This document shows, piece by piece, positions 26,534 to 34,766 of a stretch of 64,000 nucleotides of DNA (within the stretch, counting starts at the first letter, position 1; each line of letters begins with the position of its first letter). The translations under genes were made by a program, and so were the position numbers. The notes under the pieces were generated by a model. That model saw nothing but the letters and a program-made list of their open reading frames with translations. It was not told where the DNA came from and did not search any database. Location of the stretch: assembly GCA_963711465.1 (NCBI GenBank), contig CAVQEG010000001.1:2232001-2296000 (forward strand), written 5' to 3'. The DNA is from CAVQEG01 sp963711465. GTDB lineage: Bacteria > Bacteroidota > Ignavibacteria > OLB7.

Positions 26534-26715
26534 TTACTCATCAGACGTTGGTTTCACCGCCGCTTCTAATTCGCCGTCCGTGAGTGCCTTCCATACGAGT
26601 GACAGAATTTGGCTGTCAGTGGCAAACGGATGTTCAGTTCCAATTCATGCACCAACGGGGCTATTGTATCGGTCCATCGTAGATGAACCGGAATTTCCAC
26701 GAGCGGTTGCCTTTG
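26534..26715 (-). pseudogene. Remnant of an RHS toxin tip (type C), nonsense-mutated
   Basis: On the minus strand the sequence reads MDRYNSPVGA, stop (TGA), IGTEHPFATDSQILSLVWKA then LTDGELEAAVKPTSDE, stop. This aligns with the C terminus of the tip at 44050-45140 (MDRYNNAVGAVIGFENPGAT, IWKLVWAALENGELQTE). The TGA replaces the Val codon of the intact copy. No immunity gene follows here, unlike in the duplicate at 48329-48510. Confidence 0.7.
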
Positions 26716-26770
26716 AGTTAATGAGTATCGGCTTCGAAGGGCAATAACATACTTGATGGGACAGGGAGGA

Positions 26771-26804
26771 TAGAAGAAGAGCCGGGAGTGGTGACACTCG
26801 GCTC
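26771..26804 (-). terminator. Intrinsic terminator of the nucleotidyltransferase gene
   Basis: GAGCCGGGAGTG (26779-26790), GTGA loop, CACTCGGCTC (26795-26804); on the minus strand it is followed by TTCTTCTATCC. In the duplicate (48574-48599) the stem reads CACCCGGCT, so the hairpin is retained. Confidence 0.65.
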
Positions 26805-26841
26805 AGACCATCACGCACACCCGGTTGTTTGAACTCTGTGA

Positions 26842-27477
26842 TCACTCGGAATCACGGACCTGCTTGAGTCGGGTCTGTAGCTCCATCGGAAGTTGTTTCT
26901 CAACCTCTCCGGTAATCAGACCGGCGCGGTCGAGTGCCTGAACATGAACCTGATCCTTCAGCCGGAAGGTTACCAGTTTCATCCGAACGAGATCGGCGAC
27001 CGGGACTACGAGCACATCCTTCCCCCGAATCCTTTTCGGGACAGGGTTGAGGATGGGGTTGGGAAGCAACTGCTTCGGGTTTGTCTTCTCTCCGGCGAAG
27101 ATCAGGTGAACCGCATCACGGGGGTTGTCGTCCTGTCCGAACATCAGCATGTCAACCCCGGCTGTGTGCCGGAACCGGAAGCCGTGCTTCGCGGCTGCGG
27201 TGATGATCTCGTCAAGGTTGGCGCGGTTGATCATCAGGTCAACGTCCTTCGTGGTGCGCTCCTCGTCGGGCGCGACATCCTGAACATGGGCGAGCACGGC
27301 GAGACCGCCGATCAGTTCGTAGGGGATGTTCTCGGAAGCGAACACATCCGCGATGCGTGACAGGACGCCGACGAGATGGTAGACCTTCTCCTCGAAAACG
27401 GCATTGACCATTCCGCCCGAGCGATAGGTCGCTCTCAGGTATTCCTCGAAGGTTTGAACGTACTGATGTGTTGCCAT
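26842..27477 (-). CDS. Nucleotidyltransferase-fold protein (AbiEii/MNT-like), copy 1
   Basis: 211 aa. The fold signature is YELIGGLAVLAHV, then ERTTKDVDLMI (the GG and D-x-D of the minimal nucleotidyltransferase family), then RHTAGVDMLMFG and VVPVADLVRMKLVTFR. Such proteins act as toxins or modifiers in MNT/HEPN and AbiE systems or as uncharacterised nucleotidyltransferases. No HEPN partner is seen; the only neighbour is a short DUF4160-like frame 27 bp upstream. The copy at 48637-49272 differs at two residues (Asn/Ser in GEKT[NS]PKQ and Glu/Asp in G[ED]VEKQ). Confidence 0.75.
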   Translation of the reverse strand: MATHQYVQTFEEYLRATYRSGGMVNAVFEEKVYHLVGVLSRIADVFASENIPYELIGGLAVLAHVQDVAPDEERTTKDVDLMINRANLDEIITAAAKHGFRFRHTAGVDMLMFGQDDNPRDAVHLIFAGEKTNPKQLLPNPILNPVPKRIRGKDVLVVPVADLVRMKLVTFRLKDQVHVQALDRAGLITGEVEKQLPMELQTRLKQVRDSE

Positions 27478-27504
27478 GATCCGAGTCCGTTTAGCGTATG
27501 TATC

Positions 27505-27645
27505 TCAAATCGGCTTGATTGCACCCATCGCCTCGGAGGACCACTTGATCTTGTAGGTCCAGTGGTCGATGATGACATTTCTGTTCAGGTCGATCCATCG
27601 CCGAAGTAACTCCTGTTCGTCCGGCGTCAACTCCATCGGACCGAG
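27505..27645 (-). pseudogene. Short DUF4160-like C-terminal fragment, copy 1
   Basis: About 45 codons ending EQELLRRWIDLNRNVIIDHW then IKPI resemble the C terminus of DUF4160 proteins (W-x-x-x-x-R-x-x-x-x-x-x-W, ending I-x-P-[LI]). The 5' part of this frame is antisense to hsdM-like sequence, so the gene appears cut. It lies 27 bp upstream of the nucleotidyltransferase gene on the same strand. The family assignment is tentative. Confidence 0.35.
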
Positions 27646-27648
27646 CAC

Positions 27649-27757
27649 TTGAACCTCGGGGAGCACGGTGACGATACGATTAGCGTCCACCCCGAGCTTG
27701 GGAAGGCGACCAAGGACTATCCCCGTGGCGTCCTGTACGAACTCATCCACCTTCTTT
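27649..27757 (+). pseudogene. Fragment of hsdM-like methylase, cut by the IS
   Basis: The plus-strand frame GEHGDDTISVHPELGKATKD, then YPRGVLYELIHLL is identical to the start of the hsdM-like gene at 49444. It stops at the IS end at 27758. Confidence 0.6.
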
Positions 27758-29061
27758 GGGTCATCACCGCATCGTGTGGGTGAATTAGGCCAATTGATTT
27801 GTCGGATGCAGGTCGAGACCACCGCAATGGAACATAATTGCGGTTCGGAACCGCTGACGATTTCTGAACCCGCAGGCGTTTCGTTTGACTTTCTGTATTC
27901 GGCTGTTGGCGCTCTCTGCGTGAGCATTGGTGCGCTTGTGCACGACGGCATTGATCACGCCCCAGAGATGGCGCTTGATGGTCTTGACTGCAGCTCGCAC
28001 CGGCTCGAGTCGTGATCGCTCGCCCCAAGCGATGAGCGACTTCCATTGCTTCAGAGCCCATGTCCTGCTGGTGTAGTGCCACAGCTGCATTGCATGCTCC
28101 TTGATCGTCCAAGCTTTGGCGGTGCGAAGCGAGGACTCGCGCAGCGCTTCAAAGCGTTTCCACGCCTCACGATCCATTGTCTCCGGGTTGCGGAGCCAGT
28201 CGTACTTCGTCTTCGTCAGCCGCGTATCTCCCTGCGCCAGCAGCTCGCGATGCTCCTGTCGGCGCACCTTGTCGACGGCGTCGCCGAGATACTTCGCGAC
28301 GTGGAACTTGTCGAAGCAGATCTTCTCGTGCGCGTCGGGAACATACTTGAGCACGACGCTGATATACGCCTTGTGCATGTCCATCGAGATCGTCTCGATC
28401 CGCTCTGCGGCGCCCTCGGGAAGGGATTTGAAGAAGCCCTCAAGACTCTCCTTGCTCCGACCATCGGCGACGTAGATCACGTTGCCCGTCTCCTGATCGG
28501 TGACGGTGGTGACGTACTCGTGGCGGCGCTGGAAAGAGGTCTCGTCAATGCTGATATGCCGCGGCATGCATTGCTCGCGACGCTGGAGACCACGTTCGAC
28601 GGCTCGCTGCATGATGCGGTCGACGGTCGACCATCCGATCCGTAGCTGTCGAGCAGCTTCGGCAAACGTCGTGGCGCCCACCCTGGTAATCACCAGCGAC
28701 TCGAACAGCGAGGTGAAGTGGCTGCCCGGCTCAGCCCAGGGCACGTCGATCTGGTGCACGCCGTGCTCACGGCAATCCGCACGCGGGATGCTCGCGGTGA
28801 CGATGGTCTTAAACTCCATGGTATCGAGGTGGCGCCACGACCGCTTCTGATGATCATATCGACTACAGCCGGCGCCGCACTCGGGACAGGGGACGGCGGT
28901 CGAACTGTCGAAGGAGACGTCGACAGTCACGAGTCGGTTCGGGCGGTCAACCGTAACATCGGTGACCCGCCACGGCTCCGAGATGCCGAGCAAACGGGAA
29001 AACACGTCGGTATCGTACATCCCGGAATCTAGCCATTACCCATACAAAGCGGTGATGCGCC
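27758..29061 (-). mobile_element. ISL3-family insertion sequence, copy 1
   Basis: 1304 bp with imperfect terminal repeats: GGGTCATCACCGCATCGTGT at 27758 and, inverted, GGCGCATCACCGCTTTGTGT ending at 29061. The second copy, 41825-43128, has the same length in the opposite orientation. Flanking 8-mers (CCTTCTTT and ACCTACTT) are not a target duplication, so one flank has been rearranged. Confidence 0.88.
27785..29020 (-). CDS. ISL3-family transposase, copy 1
   Basis: 411 aa. An N-terminal zinc-finger-like CPECGAGCSRYD (44-55), a middle helix-turn-helix (FAEAARQLRIGWSTVDRIM) and the DDE catalytic core (ISIDETS, ISMDMHKAY, AHAESANSRIQ) are intact. It is identical to copy 2 except for nine substitutions confined to residues 20-42. 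It appears full length and potentially active. Confidence 0.92.
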   Translation of the reverse strand: MYDTDVFSRLLGISEPWRVTDVTVDRPNRLVTVDVSFDSSTAVPCPECGAGCSRYDHQKRSWRHLDTMEFKTIVTASIPRADCREHGVHQIDVPWAEPGSHFTSLFESLVITRVGATTFAEAARQLRIGWSTVDRIMQRAVERGLQRREQCMPRHISIDETSFQRRHEYVTTVTDQETGNVIYVADGRSKESLEGFFKSLPEGAAERIETISMDMHKAYISVVLKYVPDAHEKICFDKFHVAKYLGDAVDKVRRQEHRELLAQGDTRLTKTKYDWLRNPETMDREAWKRFEALRESSLRTAKAWTIKEHAMQLWHYTSRTWALKQWKSLIAWGERSRLEPVRAAVKTIKRHLWGVINAVVHKRTNAHAESANSRIQKVKRNACGFRNRQRFRTAIMFHCGGLDLHPTNQLA

Positions 29062-29113
29062 ACCTACTTAGGAATTGCCAACCCAAAATCGGCCCACAGA
29101 TACGGTTGGGCTA

Positions 29114-29770
29114 CTACAACGAGGCTCCAATTGCAACACCGCCCCAATTAACGGGATCATTGCCTTCCAGAGGATAGACCCGGACGTAGGTGACCTGAAG
29201 AAACAGACCGCCACCGCTCGGTTGGTATCGATATCCAATCGATGCCGTGATATTCGTCCGATCAAAACGATTGCCATTCCCGTGAGCGCCCACGAACGTG
29301 AAGCCAACTGAACCGATCATAGCATGTTCTTCACCGACCAGAAAGTTCGCGGCGATTGGAAACGAAGTCGTTACCGGCTCAGCTGTATCTAGGTTAAACC
29401 ACACGCCGACCCCTGCGCGAGCGGAGAAATTGTCAATGGGTCTATAGTCGATGTTCACGAGCCCATTATACAATCCCAACCCGAGAAACTCCAGGAAAAC
29501 TGCCACGTCCGAGCGGCGTGGCTCATCGGTAGCCACCTCCTTCGTACTGTCGGCGAACGGATACGTCCCACGTGGTGAGCGGAAATCGGTGGAGAAGAAC
29601 AGCTCGGTGTCTGGCGGTCGGGGTAACGATGTAGATGTCTGCGACACGGGTTCCGCAGCAACGGACTCCGAAGGAATCGTTGACATAATCCATAGCCCCC
29701 ACACCGGTATTGCACAGACGCCGAGGCATCTGATGCCCATGCTGTTTCGGAGCCGGCCGAGCATGTTCAT
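29114..29770 (-). CDS. Putative outer-membrane barrel protein of unknown function
   Basis: 218 aa if started at the ATG at 29770; the frame stays open upstream but overlaps the PLA2-like gene. Residues ~8-40 (MGIRCLGVCAIPVWGLWIM to SESVAAEP) can act as a signal peptide. The mature part has alternating aromatic strands (LGLYNGLVNIDYRPIDNFS, FSARAGVGVWFNL, ITASIGYRYQPSGGG, LFLQVTYVRVYPL), compatible with a small barrel. No family is recognised. It is the last gene of a minus-strand series that starts at 37262 and lies 53 bp from the IS end. Confidence 0.6.
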   Translation of the reverse strand: MNMLGRLRNSMGIRCLGVCAIPVWGLWIMSTIPSESVAAEPVSQTSTSLPRPPDTELFFSTDFRSPRGTYPFADSTKEVATDEPRRSDVAVFLEFLGLGLYNGLVNIDYRPIDNFSARAGVGVWFNLDTAEPVTTSFPIAANFLVGEEHAMIGSVGFTFVGAHGNGNRFDRTNITASIGYRYQPSGGGLFLQVTYVRVYPLEGNDPVNWGGVAIGASL

Positions 29771-29835
29771 GATGGCCCCAAATAGTAATCTATCGGAAAG
29801 CACGTCTGGCACATTCCATCGTCGAAACTTCACGG

Positions 29836-31353
29836 TCAGCCGGCAATCCCACATCCCGGTTGAACAATCGGATGTCCGGGTGGCGGCGGTGCACACATTC
29901 CGGGCGGGGGCGCAATCTGCGTGCCCGGACAACACTCAGGACATTTTCCGGTTGGATCTGTCTGCAGAAAGCACGAATGCTTCGTGGGGTGCATGTAATA
30001 ATAACATTCATAGCAGGCCTCCCCTGAGCCACCATGACGTACGGGCGGCCGATCACAAAGCAAGCCGTCTTCTGGATGATCACACTGATAGGTAGGCACA
30101 TCACCGCCACACAGGCAGCTATTGGCTTCGTGTCCACCACCGATCAATCCTGTGCCCTTCCAATCATGGGCACCAATCCAAAGAATCAACGTTACGAGCA
30201 GGGTGAAAGCAGCACTGAGAAGCAGTGCCAGCACCCCAATAGCCGGAGGCGTAAGTACGATCCAGCACCACCATGGAAGCTCTTGGTAAATCGTCTCTAA
30301 CGCCTTGAGTCCCATGCATGCTGCTACCTCGGCGTCTGCAGCCATTTTCTCCGCGTAATTGGACGCACACCACCAGTGGATGTCGTGTTCCCGGCAACAG
30401 TCTTGCGCTCCGTCGACAACTACGCGACCCTTACAAGGCACATCAACCATAAGATAAAATTTTCCGAGACCACCCAACGTGCATTCAAGGTCATGGTTGA
30501 TGCAAACGGCATCACCGGGGACTCTCGGACCAGTCGGGGTGTTGGGACCGGACTGCGCCCTCAATCGTCGGGCATCAACAATCGCAGCAGCAACGAATCC
30601 GAATACTCCCAACTCCATGACCGTGGCCTCTGCAGGTAGTGTCGCGCCTGGCACCGCCGCACCGACGTCCAGTTTCCATCGACCACTATTGTTCACCACG
30701 TATCGTAGCCGCAGCTTTGGTTGGTCGGTCGCTGGATCGCGAACCATGACTACCTTGGTTCCAACATTATCTTCAGACTGAACTACTACGTCGTAGTGAC
30801 TGCCGAACTCGCTTTCGACGACGAAGCGGAGATCGGCCCTCTCCTCGTTGAACCGGACGGCGATATCGTCGCTGGCCGCCGGAAATCGTCCGATTGAGAT
30901 CAATTCGCCACCAGGAACCGATGTCTTCCGTACGTAACTTCCCAAGTCCGGCGTCACCAAGTCCGGTTTACCGGACGCGTCTTGGAAGAGACTCGTGGCT
31001 GAATTGCGTAAACCGGCAGCCATAGCCCGATTGTGGCGCATTGATTGATCGATGGAATCGATCCGAATAGCCGGCTTCCCGCTTTCCACGTCGATGTGCA
31101 TTCGGTCGTCGTCCTCGAGCTCGCTCCTGCGCGTCTCCAAAGTCACGCCGAGCTGTTTTGCGGTTCCTGCCATTTCTTGGCGGCCGAAATCTCCCGTTGA
31201 TTTGTCGCGAAAACCACGGGGCTCGCGTGCCAAGCCGGGATTGCGACTCGAGGCTTTGGAAGATCTGTCAGTTTCACCCAGCGATTGTGCTGTGAGCCCG
31301 AGTGGCAGGCCTATTGATGGCGCCATGATTACCCGAGCAGGTTCTGATTCCAT
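29836..31353 (-). CDS. Phospholipase A2-like CCxxHD protein with membrane segment and Cys-rich tail
   Basis: 505 aa from the ATG at 31353, preceded by AGGAGAGG at SD distance. Residues 1-270 are polar, with no signal peptide. Residues ~283-350 contain DAVCINHDLECTL and then DGAQDCCREHDIHWWC (314-329), which has the CC-x-x-HD catalytic motif of secreted phospholipase A2, followed by a second Asp in MAADAEVAACM as in the PLA2 helix pair. A hydrophobic segment (~364-394, CWIVLTPPAIGVLALLLSA) follows. The last ~95 residues hold about 14 Cys and a Pro-rich end. The usual Ca-binding Y-x-G-x-G loop is not obvious (CTLGGLGKFYLMV is the best candidate). A lipid-attacking effector is an inference. Confidence 0.6.
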   Translation of the reverse strand: MESEPARVIMAPSIGLPLGLTAQSLGETDRSSKASSRNPGLAREPRGFRDKSTGDFGRQEMAGTAKQLGVTLETRRSELEDDDRMHIDVESGKPAIRIDSIDQSMRHNRAMAAGLRNSATSLFQDASGKPDLVTPDLGSYVRKTSVPGGELISIGRFPAASDDIAVRFNEERADLRFVVESEFGSHYDVVVQSEDNVGTKVVMVRDPATDQPKLRLRYVVNNSGRWKLDVGAAVPGATLPAEATVMELGVFGFVAAAIVDARRLRAQSGPNTPTGPRVPGDAVCINHDLECTLGGLGKFYLMVDVPCKGRVVVDGAQDCCREHDIHWWCASNYAEKMAADAEVAACMGLKALETIYQELPWWCWIVLTPPAIGVLALLLSAAFTLLVTLILWIGAHDWKGTGLIGGGHEANSCLCGGDVPTYQCDHPEDGLLCDRPPVRHGGSGEACYECYYYMHPTKHSCFLQTDPTGKCPECCPGTQIAPPPGMCAPPPPGHPIVQPGCGIAG

Positions 31354-31461
31354 GCGTATCCTCTCCTGAAGGACTCTGTCGGTTTTTCGAATCACGCATA
31401 CGGTCCGGGGAAGACCCTGTTTCTGAGTCGGTCGTTGGGACCGCGCCGCCGTTCCATCGGC

Positions 31462-32059
31462 CTACGGCACGATAACCCACTCCGACTCATACATATGCAC
31501 CGTCCCCCCGCCGTCATCCGCCCGCAGGCCCATCGATACCCGGCCGAACTGCTTCAGCGTCAGGTTCAGCGTCGCCGCACCCGTTACTCCGCTGAACGTG
31601 ATTACCGGTACCGTCTCGGCGTAGTCACCACGCGTTCCCGCGTTCTCCAGATCAGCTCAACTCCAGGTCGTACGTGTTCGCCCCGAAGTCCATCGGTATC
31701 TGCATCTCCCACAGAACGCCTCCCCGCGGGAACACCACGTCGTGAAGGGTCGGTGGCAGACTCGAGGAGCTGTCCCGCGTCACGTGGTCGAAATTCCACT
31801 GCTCCGCGTTTGCCACCATCTCCTGCTTGTCCGTTGCAAGCGTGACGCAGACAGGGTCCCCGCTGTACGGGAAGCTCTCGATCGCCGTCGCCCACGACCC
31901 GCCGCCTGCGTTGTTGTACGTCGTACTGTTCGCGTACGTTCCCGCGATTGGACCGGAGAATGCCACGTTCGCGATCAGTTCGAGCGGGTTCTTCGGGGTC
32001 GTCTTCTCCCACTGAATCCAGCTCTGGATCATCTCGGGTGTGTTGCATCCACACGCCAT
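31462..32059 (-). pseudogene. Paralog 2 of a tandem pair, frameshifted
   Basis: It starts MACGCNTPEMIQSWIQWEK at 32059 with a near-perfect SD (AAGGAGG). It follows its neighbour at 32090-32674 residue by residue to LELS, where TGA ends the frame at 31652. After one extra base the homology resumes in another frame (LENAGTRGDYAE to ESEWVIVP) and ends at a stop at 31462, matching ATRGDYAG and ESNWRVVP of the paralog. A single-base insertion near 31650 explains this. Whether it is real or a sequencing error cannot be decided here. Function unknown; the N-terminal C-x-C is shared. Confidence 0.6.
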
Positions 32060-32089
32060 GGCCGATACCTCCTTGTCGTTGTTGATGGA

Positions 32090-32674
32090 TTAGGGTACGA
32101 CGCGCCAGTTCGATTCGAGCATGTACAGGTCCGTGCCCGTCTTGAAGCGCATCCCCATCCGATAGGCGCCGAGCTGCTTCAGCGTCAGCTGCACGAGCGT
32201 GTTCGGTCCGGCAGGCGGTCCGATGAACTCCAGCACCGCGACCGTGCCGGCGTAGTCGCCTCGCGTCGCGGCGTTCATGAGAAAGCTCACTTCGATCGAC
32301 ACGACGCCCGTCGTATCGATGCGGAACTGCATCTCCCACCGTTCGCCCGCCCGAAGGAACAGCTCGTTCTGAAGCTGCGGAGCAAGCGTCGACGCGGCGT
32401 TCCGTGTGATGTGGCTGAATGTCCACTGCTCGGCATCCGCGACCGTCGCCAGGTCGTCGATCGCCAGCGACGTGCACACCGGATCGCTCACGACCGGCCA
32501 GTTCCCGGAGCCCGTCCACGCGCCCGACAGGAAGTCGGTGCTGTTCTTGTACGTCGGCACAACGGCTCCGATGGCCATGTCCGCGATCAGATCCAGCGGG
32601 TCACGTGGGGTTGCGTTCTGCAGGTCGATCCAGCTCCGGGATCGCTCGATACTCGTACAATTGCAGTCGGACAT
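32090..32674 (-). CDS. Paralog 1 of a tandem pair, unknown function
   Basis: 194 aa from the ATG at 32674, 30 bp upstream of the second paralog. It begins MSDCNCTSIERSRSWIDLQN, with no signal peptide. The body has DPLDLIADMAIG, then SDPVCTSLAIDD, AEQWTFSHITRNA and GERWEMQFRI, and the end LTLKQLGAYRMGMRF to ESNWRVVP is beta-rich. No known family is recognised. The beta-rich body and the adjacent PLA2-like gene could suit a structural or effector-associated protein, but this is speculation. Confidence 0.65.
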   Translation of the reverse strand: MSDCNCTSIERSRSWIDLQNATPRDPLDLIADMAIGAVVPTYKNSTDFLSGAWTGSGNWPVVSDPVCTSLAIDDLATVADAEQWTFSHITRNAASTLAPQLQNELFLRAGERWEMQFRIDTTGVVSIEVSFLMNAATRGDYAGTVAVLEFIGPPAGPNTLVQLTLKQLGAYRMGMRFKTGTDLYMLESNWRVVP

Positions 32675-33514
32675 CGATGGAATCATTGGCAGAAGTGAGC
32701 GAGCGGCCGGCATGTGGTCGATACGCCATGCACGTCGTCTCGCGGCGGTCGGCATCGACGCTCGGTACGACGTCCAACGCCACGACATGTCCGGGCGTGC
32801 GTCCGCCACGGTGCCGTTCCGGCTCCTCACGGATGTTCGATTGTCGGGGAGAAGGCTGGTGGATAGTCAGCAGAAGATGCGTACCACGTGGCATGGACGC
32901 TGGTCTATCCGGATGCTCACGGCATGTGAGCGTGGTGCGATGCTGACACTCGCGCATCGGGTCAATGACCACGACGCCCTGATTCGCGGGTGATGCGAAA
33001 CGCGCGCAGAACGTACGCAAATGGGGGGGGGGAATGTCAAGAGGAGTTCGAAAGCAAATCGACGCTGCTGTGAGGGGGGGCGTGAGGCGGCCGCAAACGG
33101 CCGCACATCCTCGCCGGTTGTCACGTCTTGGCGCATGGTTTCCGGGCCGCCGGATGCCCCTCACCGACGGTCGCCAAGCCCCGTCGACCGACGGGCGTTA
33201 CACGAGCCGGTCGACATCTCCGATCATCTTCGAGTGGTGGTGTTTGCTGATCTGGATTTTGGCACTGGCTGCCACTGCCTCATCCCCCGGTACGAGCCGG
33301 ATTTCGAGCTGGCGCGGGACTACAGCGGATTCACTTTGCATCTTCAGGCAATGGCATGACCGGCGTGTCCAAACCATCCCGGGTCATCATCAGGGATGAG
33401 CGCATCGATTGCACCGCGCAATGCCCGCGCAAGTGATTGAAATGTTGAGGCAGTCCTGCGCCGCAGTCGCGACTCGACAGCAAGCGGGCCGAGAGAGTAA
33501 GGTCGGTCGAGTGA
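32675..33514. other. Intergenic region with poly-G tracts, 840 bp
   Basis: No credible gene. A G10 run lies at 33023-33032 and a G7 run near 33074-33080; local GC alternates sharply. The promoter of the tandem pair should lie near 32675-32760, but no clear box was found. Confidence 0.5.
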
Positions 33515-33802
33515 CTATCGCGGGATTTTTACATACCGACCGACCGTCTCCTGATTTTCAATCGTTCCCTTCGCACCGAGTAGCGTGCGCGCAGAATCAG
33601 AATGGATTTCAACGAATTCGCCCGAGTCTGATCGAATTGAATCGACTTTGACCGAGAACTGCACCCTGAGTTCCATCGCACCGTCACTCCCCGCCGCGAA
33701 TCGCACGTGAAACGCGGGCTGAAGTGTGTCACCTTGGACAAAGCTCTCGCCGATTGCGGCGACAGCAAGCACCGCGAGGAGGACGTTCCGTTGCTGAGTC
33801 AT
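33515..33802 (-). CDS. Small exported protein of unknown function
   Basis: 95 aa. The N terminus MTQQRNVLLAVLAVAAIGESF is a signal peptide. The mature ~70 residues contain LQPAFHVRFAAGSDGAMELR, then VQFSVKVDSI, a beta-rich segment without cysteines. No family is recognised. It lies in the same-strand series 29114-37262, 101 bp after the DUF1573-like gene. Confidence 0.5.
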   Translation of the reverse strand: MTQQRNVLLAVLAVAAIGESFVQGDTLQPAFHVRFAAGSDGAMELRVQFSVKVDSIRSDSGEFVEIHSDSARTLLGAKGTIENQETVGRYVKIPR

Positions 33803-33903
33803 AGGGCCAATACTGCTGGTGCGTCAGAGTCTACTCCCTTGCATCCCGTGCAACGAACAGCAAGACTGTCTGGGCCATTCGAGACCAATACATTCACATT
33901 GGG

Positions 33904-34626
33904 TCAATGCGGTTCGATGGCCGATCGAGCGAACAAGTTGAATTTTAGCGCTGGAGCAAATTTGCTGTTTGACTTGACCAGGACAAGTGCCGTCAGTGTG
34001 CCAAGCACGTGCGGTGTCACGTCAGCCCTGATCACAATGCTTTCGCCTGGAGCGACGTGCCGTGGATACTTCGAGCGAAAGTGAATGCTCCATCCGCCTG
34101 ATGCCGAATCGATCAATGGATGCTTTATGGTAACGGAACTCGCCGATGTATTGGTAACGATAATTGCAGTACTCTGAGTCACGTTGGTGGCGTCGAACAC
34201 AAGAATCGGGAACCAATCCTGCGAGACCCTGAGGCCGTATGCCCGTGTCGCTCGAAATGCAATCGTTGTCAGAGGCCAATTCGGATCGTTTGAATAAATT
34301 GACAATCCGGAAGCCCGATCACCCTCTTTCTTTCCGACCCACCAAACAACGGGAATGTTGATGCTATCGTTCGGTGCAACATTTCCCGAAGAAAACCCGA
34401 TCGTGGTGCAACCACATAGCGGCTCGATCCGAGAAATCACAAGCGTGTCATCCCCCCGGTTGTGCACGGTGATCCGGCGCGACGGCCGATCTTCGTGGAC
34501 TGTTCCCCAATCAATTGCACGGCTACTCCCGACATCAATTCTTGGCTGCGCAACCGCCCATGAGCTCATCAACGGAATCAACACGATGTAAACCCAAGGG
34601 GATACTGCCGAATTAATTGTTTCCAT
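33904..34626 (-). CDS. DUF1573-like exported Ig-fold protein
   Basis: 240 aa from the ATG at 34626 (another at 34638). Signal peptide WVYIVLIPLMSSWAVAQ. The N-terminal ~100 mature residues match DUF1573/ASPM-SPD-2-Hydin-type domains: IDWGTVHEDRPSRRITVHN, then GDDTLVISRIEPLCGCTT (the typical CGCT), then NDSINIPVVW. A second Ig-like domain follows (IIVTNTSASSVTIKHPLI to PGESIVIRADVTPHVLGT). Such proteins are common in Bacteroidota envelopes, with undefined roles. Confidence 0.75.
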   Translation of the reverse strand: METINSAVSPWVYIVLIPLMSSWAVAQPRIDVGSSRAIDWGTVHEDRPSRRITVHNRGDDTLVISRIEPLCGCTTIGFSSGNVAPNDSINIPVVWWVGKKEGDRASGLSIYSNDPNWPLTTIAFRATRAYGLRVSQDWFPILVFDATNVTQSTAIIVTNTSASSVTIKHPLIDSASGGWSIHFRSKYPRHVAPGESIVIRADVTPHVLGTLTALVLVKSNSKFAPALKFNLFARSAIEPH

Positions 34627-34766
34627 TGTTAATAACATTGGGCAGTGGGGAATGAGTCCAAGAGTGAATGACAATGGCCCGCCGGCGTCCGATCGAACCG
34701 TTACGAAATCCAGAAATCTTACTCTTCTCGATTGATTGGAACCGGACATACAGTCGCGGTCGATCG

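Larger units (their letters stand above)
26519..27757. repeat. 1239-bp direct duplication, copy 1
   Basis: Near-identical to 48314-49552 (constant offset of 21,795 bp, no indels noticed). It carries a nonsense-broken toxin-tip remnant, a terminator, a nucleotidyltransferase gene, a DUF4160-like fragment and the start of an hsdM-like gene. The right end is exactly the left end of an ISL3-family IS. Confidence 0.92.

Noticed and set aside
32601..33164. Minus-strand open frame of 187 codons in the 32.7-33.5 kb gap
   Set aside because: It runs through poly-G tracts and overlaps the start of the 32090-32674 gene; composition is Arg/Pro-rich with no motif.
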